A stretch of DNA of 64,000 bases from Micractinium sp. NFX-FRZ (taxonomy: Eukaryota > Chlorophyta > Trebouxiophyceae > Chlorellales > Chlorellaceae), in assembly GCA_029339195.1 (NCBI GenBank), contig JAPTJF010000090.1:62001-126000 (forward strand). The letters are read 5' to 3'. Position numbers and translations under genes: made by a program. This document shows positions 43,583-55,510 of the stretch, one piece after another. Below the pieces are notes generated by a model. The model was not told where the DNA came from, did not search any database, and saw only the letters and a program-made list of their open reading frames with translations. Positions within the stretch are counted from its first letter, which is position 1; each line of letters starts with the position of its first letter.

Positions 43583-44936
43583 TCACAGCTCCAACCGCCG
43601 TGCCGCCTGCGTGGCGGGCTCGGTGGCGGCCGCCTCGGGCTTGCCCTGCCAGCTGTGCTCCTTCAGTTGGTCCACCATGGCAGTGAAGATGGTGGGCAGC
43701 CCAGACAGGTCCAGAGTGGGCCCGGCAAAAATGTCCCCGTCTGCAGGTAGCGCTGCCGTCTTGTTCTCCTTGTTCTCCTCCCCGCCCTCCGCCGGCTGCG
43801 CCGCCTCTCCCTCCGCCGGCTTTCCTGCCGCCTCCTCTGCTGCCTTCTTCTCCTCCTCTGCTTTCTTGGCCGCCTCCTCCTCCGCCTTACGCTTCTCCTC
43901 CTCTGCTGCCTTCTTCTCCTCTTCTGCTTTCTTGGCCGCCTCCTCCTCCTCTGCCTTCCGCTTCTCCTCCTCCGCCTTCTTGGCCGCCTCCTCCTCTGCT
44001 GGCTTCTTCTCCTCCTCCGCCTTCCTGGCCGCCTCCTCCTCCGCCTTCCGCTTCTCCTCCTCCGCAGCCTTTGCCTCCGCCGCCGCCTTCTCCTCCTCGG
44101 CCTTCCGCGCCTCTGCTGCCGCCTTCTCCTCGGGAGTCGGCTCTGCCGGCTGCGCCTGCCCCTCCGTGTTAGGCTGCTCTGCTGGCTGCTCGGCCGGCGG
44201 CTGCTCCGCTGGCTCCTGCACCGCGCTGCCGCTTGCTTCTGTGGTCGTGTTGACCGTAACTGACGACCAGGCCCAGCTGCTCAGGGACTGCTGCAGCTTG
44301 GACAGCTGGTGCCTGCAGGCAGGCAGGGCACAGGGGGCGGGGCGGGCGGTGAGGGGAGTGCGCAGCGGCAGCCGTCAGCGGGGCGGCACCCCCGCTGGGC
44401 ACCTTGTGGATGACAGCTGGCCAGGGCGCACGGCAGGGCAAAGCTGCCCACCTCCGTGTCACCGGCACAAGGCATGTGTATTGTGTGCCAACCGCGCGTG
44501 AACAAGACTGCCACATAGCGCTGAGGCCCGTGCAGCACCCAGCTGTCCATACGCCACACGGGGAGCCGCGGCTCTCAGAACCCCAGGAAAGGGCAACCAG
44601 CGTTTGCCAGCTCTCACATTGGCCGCTGCATCCGCATGCCATCCATCTCCACCGTCTGCAGCACCAGGAACTGCAGGGGAAAGCATAGGAGAGGCAGGGC
44701 GTCGGTGCGTTAGGCGACGCAACGGATGCAAGTGCGGGGCGGCGGTCAGTGGCGGCAACGGCTGGGAAGGGCAGCCCGTAGTGGGCAGCTGCGCGCCGCG
44801 TTTGGTGGCGGTCACTGGCGGTGCCCAGCGCGCTACTCACCATCACAAACAAGCCGGCCGAAGCGATTGCCGCCCCTCTAATTATGCCCGAGCTCCGCCC
44901 TGAGGGCGCTTGCGTCGCCAACTGGAAGCGGCCCAT
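43583..44936 (-). CDS. membrane-anchored protein with long KAEEE coiled coil
   Basis: Three exons join in phase: 44936-44841, 44670-44618 and 44312-43583 (292 aa). The N-terminus has a hydrophobic stretch IIRGAAIASAGLFVMFLVL (~17-35), a likely signal anchor, followed by MDGMRMQRPMHQLSKLQQSL. After an EPAEQPPAEQP linker, residues ~115-225 are tandem KAEEEKKAAEE/KKAEEEKRKAEEE heptad-like repeats, a single alpha helix or coiled coil like TolA or caldesmon rods. The C-terminal ~60 residues are globular-looking (DIFAGPTLDLSGLPTIFTAM, VDQLKEHSWQGKPEA). I recognise no family; an organelle-membrane tether or scaffold is possible. Charged repeats of this kind arise easily, so similarity to TolA is not evidence of function. 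It is divergent from the YdhR gene. Confidence 0.75.
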
Positions 44937-45422
44937 GGCTGCAAGTTGCGTGGCACTGCAAGGAGTGGGACGGACAGGCCGAGTGAGAGCTGCATGGGAG
45001 CGGAAGAACGGAGCGCATGAAGTGGGGTCACTTGCCTCTCTGAGCTCCCTCTTCGGGCGCCCTATCGAGCCACTCGCGCAGCACTTCTTACTTTCTGACG
45101 AACACCGCTCCTGAGAACTTATTTGGCCTCTTAAAGTCTTTGACGTGGCAATACCTCCGGTGGGTGCCGGCTTTGTTGCCTTGCAGAGGCCGCCAGCTGC
45201 GCCTTAGTGTCTTGCATCTATATTTCAGCAAAATAACGAAGCGTGGAAGCGCCCTGGGTTGGGTTTTGTCGGGAGCGGCGGTGACGGCAGCGGTGGCGGT
45301 GGCAGCAGCGGCAGCCGTTCCTGACACTCGTGTCAGTCTCCCACTCTCCCTGCAGCGCACCCCTGCGCCTCTGCACTGCATGCAGACAGCCACCGGGTTA
45401 TAAAACCGCCAATCTCTGGAAC
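44937..45422. promoter_or_regulatory. shared upstream region of divergent coiled-coil and YdhR genes
   Basis: 486 bases between the two start codons. It includes a GGCGGTGGCGGTGGCAGCAGC-type run near 45285-45315. No TATA box or conserved motif recognised. Confidence 0.4.
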
Positions 45423-46669
45423 ATGGCGCCGGTGCTGCTGCAAGTTGATTTCCCCTTTACGGGCCCCTTTGGGGACGCCATGACCGAGGGGATGCGGGGG
45501 CTGGCAGAGTCGATTGCTCAGGAGCCCGGCTTCATCTGGAAGGCAAGCTTGCACGTGTGCTGCCCCTGTGTTGCAAGCAAAGAGAAGCGAGGCACGAGGG
45601 GGCGCTCTGGATACAGGGCCGGCACAGTAGGTCTGTAGGGAGTGGCAGAGGGACGTTTGGAAGGTAGGGCATGTAAGCAAGCGGGAGAGGTGGGGACAGT
45701 GTGGTGCGCAGGGGGCGGAAGGCAAGGGGCAGAGGCAGGGGCCGGAGGGGGCGGGAGTGGCTGGTGAAGCAAGGGATGTGGTTGGAAGACAGCGGGGCAT
45801 GATAAGGCAGAGAGCGGGGCAAGATGAGGCAGGCGGGGCAACCCAGGGGCTGGGGGTACGCCGGCGGGCCAGGTGGACGGGCCTGCAGGCGGGCCTGGTC
45901 CGGTCCCAGAGCTTGCAAACAAAAGGCGCTCCCTCCCACACAGCGGGCATGCCCGTGGGCCACCCTCTCTCCCTGCATGGAGATTTCCACGGTGGTTGAA
46001 GGACGGCAGGAGGCAGGTGGCACCTGTGTACCCTCACGCTGGTGCATCCCTCCTCTGCCTTCCTCCATGCTGCCTGCCCCAGCGCAGGTGTGGACGGAGA
46101 GCGAGGAGCGGCAGGAGGCGGGCGGCATCTACCTGTTTGCCGACCGCGCGTCGGCGGACGCGTACATTGAGATGCACACCGCGCGGCTCAAGGGGTTTGG
46201 CGTGCCCACAGTGAACGTCAAGGTGATGAGGGGTGCAGCCCGGAGCCGCCTTGCCTGCATGAGTTAGTTCCCTAAGCAAGGGCGCGGCGCCCCAGGGAGC
46301 ACATATGTGGCGTCACGTTGGTTGATGGTGGCGTGCGATTGGAGGCGGCGTGGCCGGGCTGTGTGGGTGCGGCGTTGTTGGGCGGGGCGCAAGAGCGGGG
46401 GCATGCAGTGGTGCGGCACACGAGTGCGGATGGTGTTGGGGTGGTGCCGGAGGAAGTGGGGGGGCACAGGCAGCCTCGTGCCTTGTGCGCCACGCACATC
46501 CCAACTGCCACGCAATGCAGCTCTGTGCAGCACATGCACTGTCCACCTCCCCTGCCCTGCCCGTTGCTCTGCTCTTGAGCAACCACAAACACACCTCTTC
46601 CCATGGCCGCTGCAGGTGTTCAATGTGAACGAGGCACTGTCAGTCATTGACAAGGCCACCCTGAAGTGA
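45423..46669 (+). CDS. ydhR: YdhR-family putative monooxygenase (dimeric alpha/beta-barrel)
   Basis: Three exons join at codon boundaries: 45423-45542, 46088-46222 and 46616-46669 (102 aa). The protein matches bacterial YdhR nearly end to end: [73 protein letters not shown] and [13 protein letters not shown]. coli YdhR is about 101 aa. YdhR proteins are small dimeric ferredoxin-like barrels related to ABM-type monooxygenases; the physiological substrate is unknown. No targeting extension is visible, so it is probably cytosolic. Intron 1 uses a GC donor (45543-45544), and a decayed copy of part of exon 2 lies at 45996-46046. Bacterial-type sequence plus spliceosomal introns suggests an old, domesticated transfer. 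Confidence 0.93.
45996..46150 (+). repeat. copy of YdhR exon 2 segment inside intron 1
   Basis: The segment encoding [13 protein letters not shown] (about 46105-46145) is echoed ~105 bp upstream at 45996-46046 as [13 protein letters not shown]. Similarity extends on the 5' side. Confidence 0.75.
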
Positions 46670-48118
46670 CCACGGCTGCAGACACGAAGGGGTTTTGAGA
46701 GATTATTCATCAATGAGAGAGCTCGGCTGTTTACAAGTGGAATGTACCATTGGTACCAGCACTGCTGAACGCCCACCGAGGGCAAGCAGATCGCGGCAGC
46801 GGCGGCGGTGCAGTGGCGCGGCCGCAGCGGTGCAGTGTGGCGGCAGCGGCCAGCGGGGGATGCGGGGTCCGGTCGGGCTGCCCAGCGTTTCGGAGATGTT
46901 GCCGCCCTGTCAGCACCCCGCTTGCCCCCCATATATGATGTTGCTCCTGATTTACTGCTGTAGCTTGAAGGCACCTGTGTGAGAGTACGAATTGCAAGGG
47001 CATACTCACAAGAGCGGCAGCAGCGCCCCACTAGCAGGGGCGGCCACACCACACACGTGACAGGAGCGCCTCACACCAGCCTGACGGCACACAACGGCAC
47101 TCCCGAGAGCTCTGTGAGGGCTGCAAGCGCTCATGCAGGGCGGAGGCTCATTGTGCAATGTGGCGCAGCCCTGGGGTGCCAGCCCAGCTGCCAGACAGCC
47201 AGTGGGCGCCTGCCGGGGCGCCCTGGGCAGGGTTGCCCAGACAGGGCCCAGCCAACCCCCGCTCGTCTGAACCCGCACGCTGCCGTTTGAACACCAGTGG
47301 CCGGGTGAGGCAGGCAAGCAAGCAGGCCGGGGCGCGGTTAACGCAGGCAGGCAGGCAAGCAGGCAGGCACGCAGGTGGGCAGCCAGGCGGGGAGGCGAGG
47401 AGGCACGGGGGAGGCAGGCAGGGTGGTGCAGGGGTGAATAGGGTCGTGTGCAGCCTGGCGCCTTTCACAGTGCAGCACACAGCTGGTTGCGCTGGAGTGT
47501 GCAGCATTGCCACACGCGCACCAACCACTGTTGCGCCCGCCTTGTCAGCCCTGGTCTGGTTCGGCCGAGCTACATACACGTTCATCTTACAAGGCTTCGA
47601 CTAAAGATCCATATGCAAAAGGGATAAGCACACACACGTGCAAAGGCACACATAGCAAGAGGCAGAGGCATGCGTCTCGAGCGGTGGCAGCGGGGTGGTC
47701 TGAATATTCATTGGGGCAAAAATGCGGTGGCCTGAGGGGTTAAAATTTACGTCACCAACCAGACTCTGCCAACGGGTGGCAGCAGCGCATGCGGCTCGCA
47801 GGACGGAGAAAAGCAAAAAAGAAAACTGTGAGAACTGTGTGGGTGGAGACGCCTCTGCTTCTGTGAAAACAACGCAACCAGCTGACCCGGCGGAAAGGCT
47901 CAACGGGCTAAGCCCCCTACCGCGCAGGCACCGCGGCAATTAGCAGAGAGCTGCCCACATGCCGCCGCCACCGCGGGCACGGGCTCCTGCCCTCGCCAGC
48001 AGGCCGGCAGCCGATAGCCGCAGCTGGGCCTTGGGTCACAGGCAGTGGCAGTCTCGCGGCTAGAGCAGGCTCCGAGTCACCGCCGCCGGCTGGCAGCTGT
48101 TGCAGGCGTGTCAGGCTA
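46670..48118. other. 1.45-kb spacer between convergent YdhR and ALDH genes
   Basis: Holds both 3' UTRs. It contains a GCAG/CAGG tetranucleotide region at about 47308-47400. Open frames of up to ~150 codons are present but unrecognisable. I see no gene. Confidence 0.5.
47308..47400 (+). repeat. CAGG tetranucleotide repeat region
   Basis: Interrupted runs of AGGCAGGCAAGCAGG and related units, similar to the intronic repeat at 23205-23300. Confidence 0.8.
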
Positions 48119-51100
48119 TCACACCCAGGCCTGGTTATCTTCCAGGGACTGGTAGATGGCCTTGGTCTGGGTGTAAGCCTCCAGGGCGTCTGCAAGAGGG
48201 AACAGGAACAAATGCATGAATTGGCCAGAAGTCAGTGGTGTGATGCTGGCGCGGGATGGGCAGCGGAGCAGTGCGGTGGGCAGGCCCACGTGCGGGCACA
48301 GTGGCAAGCCAGCAAGCGGCAGGGGCAAGCGGCAGGGGCCAACTGCAGGGGCCATGCAACTAAACTAGCCAGGAGGCGGCGGGGCGCGGCGGGCGGCGGC
48401 GGCGTGGCTCACACTCTCCCTTGTCGCGCCCCACGCCGCTGCTCTTGTAGCCGCCAAAGGGCACGGCAGACTCGTACACATTGTAGGTGTTCACCCTGGC
48501 ACGGGAGAGGGAGCGGGAGGGCGAAGCAGGTGAGCAGGGGGTGCGAAGCAGGTGAGCCACACAGTGGCACCTCCTGCGCCCACACAATTGAAGCATCCAC
48601 CTCACCTTTGGCGTGCATACGGCACTCATCCCGCCCCCGCGCTTTTGAAGCAGTATCCCCCACTTCAGGGCACAAGAAGCGGGCCCTCGTTCCCCTGCGC
48701 CGCCGCGCTGCGCCCCCCCACCCCGCCTCACCACACAGTGCCGGCCTTGAGGGCGCGCGACACGGTGTTGATGAAGTTGACGTCATTGGAGAGGATGCCA
48801 GAGGCGAGGCCAAACTCGTTGGCGTTGGCGCGCTTGATCACCTGCCGGGAGGCACAGCAGGCACAGCAGGCAGTGAATCAAATTTTCAAGTTTGGAGGAG
48901 GTACCGAATTTGGAGAAGGTACAGAGTTATAGATTGTTCTAGTCAGAATCAACAAGAGGCGAGGTTACAGTGCCAGTCTGTGGGTGGGCGTTGGGGCGCT
49001 GGATCACACGCTGACGGCGTCAGCGAGGGCTTTGAATGCCAAAGCATGGTGGTAGGCAGAATTGGCAGCACAAGCACACACACATGCGCACACGCGCACA
49101 AGCACAGGGGCGAGCTGGCTCCTGTGGCCCCACCTCTTCTGTGGTGTGGAACTTGAGGATGGACTGCACGGGGCCAAAAATCTCCTCCTTGGCGATGCGC
49201 ATCTCCTCAGTCACGTCAGCAAACACGGTGGGCTCCACCTGCGTTGTGGGGCAGAAGGAAACAGCGCCAAGAGGTTGTGAAATGGCAACAAAGAGAGCCA
49301 GGGAAAAGGCAGCGGGCACTGCAGGCGGCCGGCCGCCGCCACCCAACCGCAAGGTTTGATGGGCGAGGGAACAGCATGAGAATGAGAGAGCCGAGTGTTG
49401 AATGCGTTTGATTTTTTCAGCTCTAGGGTGCTGTGCCCCAGAGCGGGAGGCAGGCAGGTGGAGAACATCAAGCAACTCCTGCCATGGTTCACCCCTCCTC
49501 CCAAGCGTGAGCTCCCTGCCCGCCTGGCCACTCACAAAGTAGCCCTTGTCGCCGTGGCGCTTGCCGCCGCACAGAAGCTTGGCGCCCTCCCGCTGCCCAA
49601 TGTCCAGGTAAGACAGGATCTGGGGGAGGGGCCGGGAGGTGGGGGTGGGCGTGGGGTGGGGATGTTGGCTTTGGTCAAGGCATGGGAGGAAGGCAAGGGA
49701 GGGTTGGGAGGCGCAGGAGGCGGTGGCAGTGGTGGAGCGAGCGCACGACGCGCCGCATCCCCCAACACCCCACGCTCGGCTGGCTGCCGCACCACCTGGG
49801 CAGCGTGCCGCCCGCCCACACGCCTCCATGCATGCACTCATGTTGCAGCAACAGCAGAGGGCCGCCAAAAATGATGAACCAAACGACCCCGACCTTGTGC
49901 AACTTTACCTTGTGCAGCTGCTCCTCGTCGATCTGGGGGCCCTGCTCCACGCCGTCGCAGAAGGGGTCGCCCACCTGGGGGTGGAGGAGACGAGCAGGCA
50001 CGGGGGCAGGGTGGTAATGAACGCAACTCGGCAGGACTAGGTTGGGGGCAGACGGCGAAGAGGCGAGGGGGAGCAGCCTGTGGACAGCTGGCCGGATTAT
50101 GGACGGCTGCCAGTGCACAAATGTATCCCTGCTTCATCTCTGTTTCGCTGCCCCCCGGTGCACCGCCACCAATGCCACATGCCACTCACCACGCGCTTGG
50201 ATGCGCGCTCCGCCGCCTTCTGACAGAATTCGTCGTAAATGTCTGGCAGGAGGGGGGCAGGGAGGGGAGGGCAAGGATGAGGGGGAGGTGGGACGGCGAT
50301 GAGGGGGAGGCACGGCTCGCAGGCGCGGGCAGAGGGCCACTGCAGGCACCCCCCAGCGTCAGCCTCCCGCCCCCTCCCCAAAACCTCACCGGCGTGCACG
50401 TAGGTGCGTGTGCCGGCAGCGCAGCACTGGCCTGTTGTGGAGGGATTGGGGGATGCGGGGAGCACACGGTCAGCAGGCAGCAAACTGGCGAGGGCAGGGC
50501 AGCGGCGGAATGAGCAAGCGGCCTTGGCGAGCAGCTGAGGAGCAGCGACCGCAAGACGCACACCCCTGCCGCGAGCATCGGCCGTGGTTGGACACTGGTG
50601 AGGAACGGACCGTGGTTGAAGAAGCAGGCAAAGTGCGCCTGCTCCACCGCCTTGTCCACATCCACGGTGCGGTCAACCTGCGTGGGAGGAGGCATGGGGT
50701 GGGGCAGGGGGCATGGTTGTGAGAAGGAGGGCGGGAGGGGGTGGGGCAGGGGCAGGGGCCACGGATGTGAGGCTGCGGCGGAGGGAGGGCGGAAAAACAG
50801 GTGCATCGCGTGGCGGGCAGCGGGCAGCAGCAGGCCGGGACGTTCTTGTGTGGTTGCGGGAGCTTAGCTTCCCAGCTCTGAAAGAGGCCACGAGCCGCTC
50901 TTCAACCCTGGCCTCTCCCTGCGAGCCCCTCCCACCCACTCAAGAAGAGGGGGCTCCTGCCGCCAGGTTGTTCTCCACAAGAGGAGCCCAACATCTACTT
51001 CACCCCAACCTCTCAAAGTGCGCCCCTCCCAACCAGCTCACGATGAGTGGGCTCTTGCCGCCCAGCTCCAGGGAGCAGGGCACGATGCGCTCCGCCGCCT

Positions 51101-54100
51101 CCCTCATGATCAGGCGCCCAATCTCAGTGGACCCTGCAGGTCGTGGAAACGTGAGTATGGCAACATTACGGTGAGCGGGAATAGGGTTCCCAGTCTCAGC
51201 GGACCCTGCAACTAAAACGAATGATGATGAGCATGGCAAACAGGGAGGTCGGCAGTGGTGGGTGGGAATAGTGGGCGCCCAGTTGCAGTGGAACCTGCAG
51301 GTGAGTGAGGGCCAGGCCCGCACATGCCCAACAGCAGCCTCCCAGCCACACCGCTCGCCGGTGAGCTTGTCCACGCCGCCCTACTCAACCCTAATCCTAT
51401 CTGAACTCAGCCCAGCCCCATGCACCCAGCCGCATCCCTCCGACTGCGCTCACCGGTGAAGGCCAGCTTGTCCACGCCGGGGTTGCGGCAGATGGCGGCG
51501 CCCGCAGTGGGACCGTAGCCTGCGCAGACAAGGCAATGCGGGCACAGGGTCAGCACGGGGCCGGCAGGCAGAGCAGAGCAGCCAGTGCGCTCCCTTCCGA
51601 GAGCGGTGAGCCCGGAAACGGTAGGGCCGACAGTCCAGGCAGCGCTTGCTGCCTGCCTCCCACTTGCAGCCCACGGGCCCTGCACGCCTGCCTGCCCCCC
51701 TGCCCCCTCCCTCCCTGCCGCCCGCCTCACCGGGCAGGATGTTGACGGTGCCCGCAGGAATGCCGGCCTCCTGGCACAGCGTGGCAAAGCGCAGCGCGTT
51801 GAGGGGCGTCTGCTCGGCGGGCTTGAGCACCACGCAGTTGCCGGCGGCCAGGGCGGGGGCCACCTTCCAGGCCAGCATCAGCCTGCAGGGCGGCAGAAGA
51901 AGTGGTGGGGTGGGGAGGGTGAGGCAGGTGGTGGCCAACACAGGTGGTGGGCAGGGAGAGCCGGCCAGGGCGGGGCCACACTCCAGGCCGGCACGAGCCT
52001 GCAATTGGCCCGGGGGGAGTAGAGATAACACGATGTGGTGAAGAGAGGCAGAGGAGACGAGGTTTGCAATAACACCTATCAGGGCAGGTTCTCAGGGCAC
52101 GCCCTCTGTCCCCCCGCCACCACAAATCACTGCACAGGGCTCTCCCGAGCGGCCACCACTTCTGTGCGCACTCACAGGGGGAAGTTCCAGGGGATGATCT
52201 GCCCCACCACGCCAATGGGCTCGTGCAGGGTGTAGGCAAAGTGCTGGCGGCAGGGGCGGGGGGGGGAGGGGAGCAGGAGGGAGAAGGGGAGACGGCAATG
52301 GGTGAGCGGGCAAGCGGGCCGTGGAGCAGGGGCGAGCAGGCAGAGGGGGAGAGGGACAAGGGGGTGAGCAGGGCGGGAAGGGCATGGCCAATGAAGCAGC
52401 GGCACAGTGCAGCAGCACATGCAGCGCGCTGCCTGCTTCATCAGGGCTGTCGCACAGACAGGCATGCACAGCTGCTTGCAAGCAACATCAGCACACTGCA
52501 GGAGCTGGCCCCGTGCCTCACATGCTGGCCACCCCAAGCAAAACGCCAACCGCCCTCACCTTGCCCAGCATGGTGTCGCAGGGGATCGTCTTGCCGTGGA
52601 TCTTGTCGGCCCAGCCAGCAAAGTAGCTGCGGGGATGGGAAACAGTCAAGAGGGGCAGTTGTGGCTGGGTGTCGGGCATTGCTGGCAGCACCACAGCACA
52701 GGGGCAGGGCATGGGTAGCCCCAGCCGCAGCCCCCCGGTCGCTGACAGCCTCATCTGCCTCAGCAGCGCCCGGTACAACACACACACGCGCACACACGAG
52801 CGCCAAGACACGCCTGGCCACCCGCCCGCCTCACCGGAAGTGGTCTGCCGACAGTGGGATGTCTGCTAGCTTGGACATTGCCAGCGGCTTGCCGTTGTCG
52901 AGCGACTCGATGCCGGCCATCTCCTCGGCATTGGCCTCAATCAGCTCGGCCAGCTTGATCAGAATCTGCATCAGAGTGATGTGGCAATACAACCAATTAA
53001 CGAATGCATTTGAACGAATCTCATTCAGGGGCCAGCCAAGCATTTGCGACCTTCAATCAGGTCGCTTAGCTTGGTGAGGAGGGAAGTGACGACCGGGCAA
53101 AGCATTGCTGCTGGCAGGGGCGGCAGCGGCAGGGAGGCTGACATCTTGGCACAACAGGCAGGCAGGCGGGTGGGCCCCACCTTGCCGCGCTGCTTGCCGC
53201 CCATGCGGGGCCACTCGCCCTCGTCAAACGCCTTGCGCGCGGCAGCCACCGCCCTGCAGGGGGTGCCGGGGCGGGAGGCAGGGGCGGGATGAGGCTGGGT
53301 GCGCACTGCAGCAGGTCAGGTGCATCTGCTCTTCTGAGTCTGCCCAGCACACACCCACCACGCCCGACAGCCACTTCCACGTCCTTAGAACGCAAGGGGT
53401 GCGGTTTCCTGTCCTTTGCCCTCCAGAAGGGAATTATTCCAAACCGGCCTCCCTCCTTGATTCCCACTGTCCCACATCCTCGGGAGGTGCCCCTGCCTCG
53501 ATCACCAACCTTCCTTGCCACCCAGTCATCCCACATGAAAATAGAACCACACAAACTCCACGCGTCCTCCTTGTCCGTGTCAGCCTGAGCCACACCATAA
53601 CACTTTCTCGCCTGCTCAGCTCCCCCAGCATATCCGACCCACGTGCCAAACAGGACATCACTTGTGAAAAACAATAATCTCACCTGGCCGCGTCCCCCTT
53701 GTCAGCCTCGCCACACAGAACGCTTCCCTGCCTTCTCGTCTCCCCCCAGCAATCCACGGGCCAAACAGAAACTCAATCAAAGAAGAAGAAACAGCACTCA
53801 CTTGTCCACATCCGCCTTGTCGGCCTCGGCCACGCGGAACACCTCCTCCCCGTTGCGCGGGTCCAGCACCGGGAAGGTCTTGCCGCTCACGGCGTCCACC
53901 CACTGGCCGCCGATGAAGAGCTGCGGGCAAAGAGAAACAGGAAGTGAGAGGGGGGCCAGGGTGTGGGGGGAGGGGTGCTTTGACAGTGCGGGGTGCCGAG
54001 CAGGTGGGAGGGGTGGGGGGGGGCCACCGGCGGGGAACGCAACAGGGGAGGCACAACAGGCGGCGGGACTCAGGTCAAGGAGGCAGCAGTAGGGTTGCAG

Positions 54101-54498
54101 GAGGGCTGGTATCACTGCATGCTTTGCCAGCAGCCAGCTGAATTTGGAAGGCCTGGGCACGCAACCCGCTGAGGTGGCGGGCCGGCATCCGCGGCAGGGT
54201 TACCTCAGCCCCGCCACACACACCCGCGCTCAGCTGCTGCCTGGGGCAGGTACTAGGCCTCACCTGGTTGGGCACATTCTTCAGCAGTGGGTTGGCGCTG
54301 CCGTTGGTGGGCTTCACCACGGGGTGCGCGGGGGCAGCCTCGGAACTGCGGAGACAACGCCATCGGGGCGCAGGATGTGTTTGTGAGGGCTTTCTTGATT
54401 GGTTGCACGCGCCGCAAGACCCCAAACACCCTCCGAGCACGGCACCCGAGACGCCGAGACAAGTGCCCGCGAAACCCTCACCCAACGATCGACGGCAT
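48119..54498 (-). CDS. ALDH2: NAD-dependent aldehyde dehydrogenase, ALDH2 type
   Basis: Nineteen exons join in phase, from 54498-54482, 54345-54264, 53920-53802 and 53253-53181 through 52965-52835, 52626-52560, 52243-52176, 51882-51731, 51519-51454, 51133-51042, 50677-50611, 50431-50390 and others to 48189-48119 (515 aa). Class signatures appear in order: [53 protein letters not shown], the catalytic Glu in [11 protein letters not shown], the nucleophile Cys in [29 protein letters not shown] and [20 protein letters not shown]. It oxidises aldehydes such as acetaldehyde to acids with NAD. The first exon is only 17 bases (MPSIVG) and there is no obvious mitochondrial presequence, so a further 5' exon or a cytosolic location are both possible. 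Exon 50677-50611 has a weak donor (GTCCGT). Confidence 0.93.
51119..51303 (-). repeat. three copies of ALDH exon 10 start and acceptor
   Basis: Acceptor plus the GSTEIG-coding start at 51119-51140 is echoed at 51187-51215 and 51275-51303, at 65-90 bp spacing. Confidence 0.75.
51838..52010 (-). repeat. copy of ALDH exon 8 start in intron 7
   Basis: The start of exon 8 ([12 protein letters not shown]) at ~51845-51890 is echoed at ~51960-52008 as [12 protein letters not shown], about 115 bp away. Confidence 0.8.
52934..53092 (-). repeat. copy of ALDH exon 5 start in intron 4
   Basis: [15 protein letters not shown] sequence at the start of exon 5 is echoed at ~53050-53092 as TKLSDLIEG. Confidence 0.75.
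53550..53860 (-). repeat. three copies of ALDH exon 3 end plus intron start
   Basis: The exon 3 end ([12 protein letters not shown], to 53802) and about 60 bases of following intron are echoed at ~53685-53770 and again at ~53550-53660, with decaying identity. The repeated unit clearly spans the donor site. Confidence 0.8.
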
Positions 54499-55510
54499 CT
54501 TGCGGCTGGAGGTCACACGGACGCGGGGGTTGAGTGGGGGGAACAGGGGAGGACACCCGCTTTAAGGCCGTGTGTCATGCCTGCTGGGCAAAAATCCTAC
54601 TCAGCCGACCCCTGCTGAGTAGGAGGAGTCAGCTTTGGCCCCTTTTCCAGGCTGCCATTTCAGGGTCCTTCCCCTGCGTTGTCAAGTCACTTATAGAACC
54701 CAACAGCCAAGCTGCTAGGGAGCCTTCTATGTGGGTGCACATGTGCCCGCAGCGCCGCCAGCTGGCGCTTGCCCCTGGCTTCCCGGTCACTGATGACACA
54801 CGCATGATGGCAACACCTTTTTCCGCGTGCAATGCGTCTGGAGAGCCAGTGCTGCAACTTACAATGCTGTGTCATGTGGTGGGGGCAAGCATTGTTATGG
54901 ACATGGATATGCATATGGGAAGGTGGGTCGTGTGGCGGCGACAAAAACTGGCGGGGTGGGGGGCGGCCACAAGCTGTGCAGGGGCAGCCGCAACATGCGG
55001 CGCGTCACGCCCCCCCCAGCCCACGGGGCGCCCCCCACCCTCGCGCGCGCTCCAATACGTATGTTCGTGGGGCAGAATGAGTGAGACGATTGTGTGCAGA
55101 AGAGGCGTGCAGAGAAAAGCAATGAAATGACTCAACAGCCAGCCGGTTTGGGGCAGCAAGGGCCACGCGTGCTGGGCGGCTGAGGGCCCAACCCGCCGTG
55201 CCCCGCCGAGCCTCACTTAGCTCAGCAGAACGGTGCGGACGCGGCCCCAGCTCTCCTGACGTCACGACGGTAGCACCAGGGCTGAGCACGCGAGGCATCA
55301 CTCTCCTCCACAACCCCGCAGCACCTTGTCAGCCGCCACGCTCGCGCCTGCCGTACTTCTTCCGAAGGCCGTGGTTCCGGCTGCTTAGCCGCCAGCTGCC
55401 CAGCCGCCAGATGTGCAGAAGCTGCCGGCCTTGAGAGGCCAGCTGCTGTGGCTGCCTGCTGTGCATACGGCTGCCGCTGTGCATACGGCCCGCCCGGGAG
55501 GGCTGCCTGC
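54499..55510. other. 1-kb spacer between ALDH start and enoyl reductase stop
   Basis: Should contain the ALDH promoter, possibly an unrecognised 5' exon, and the reductase 3' UTR. No coding similarity recognised on either strand. Confidence 0.45.
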
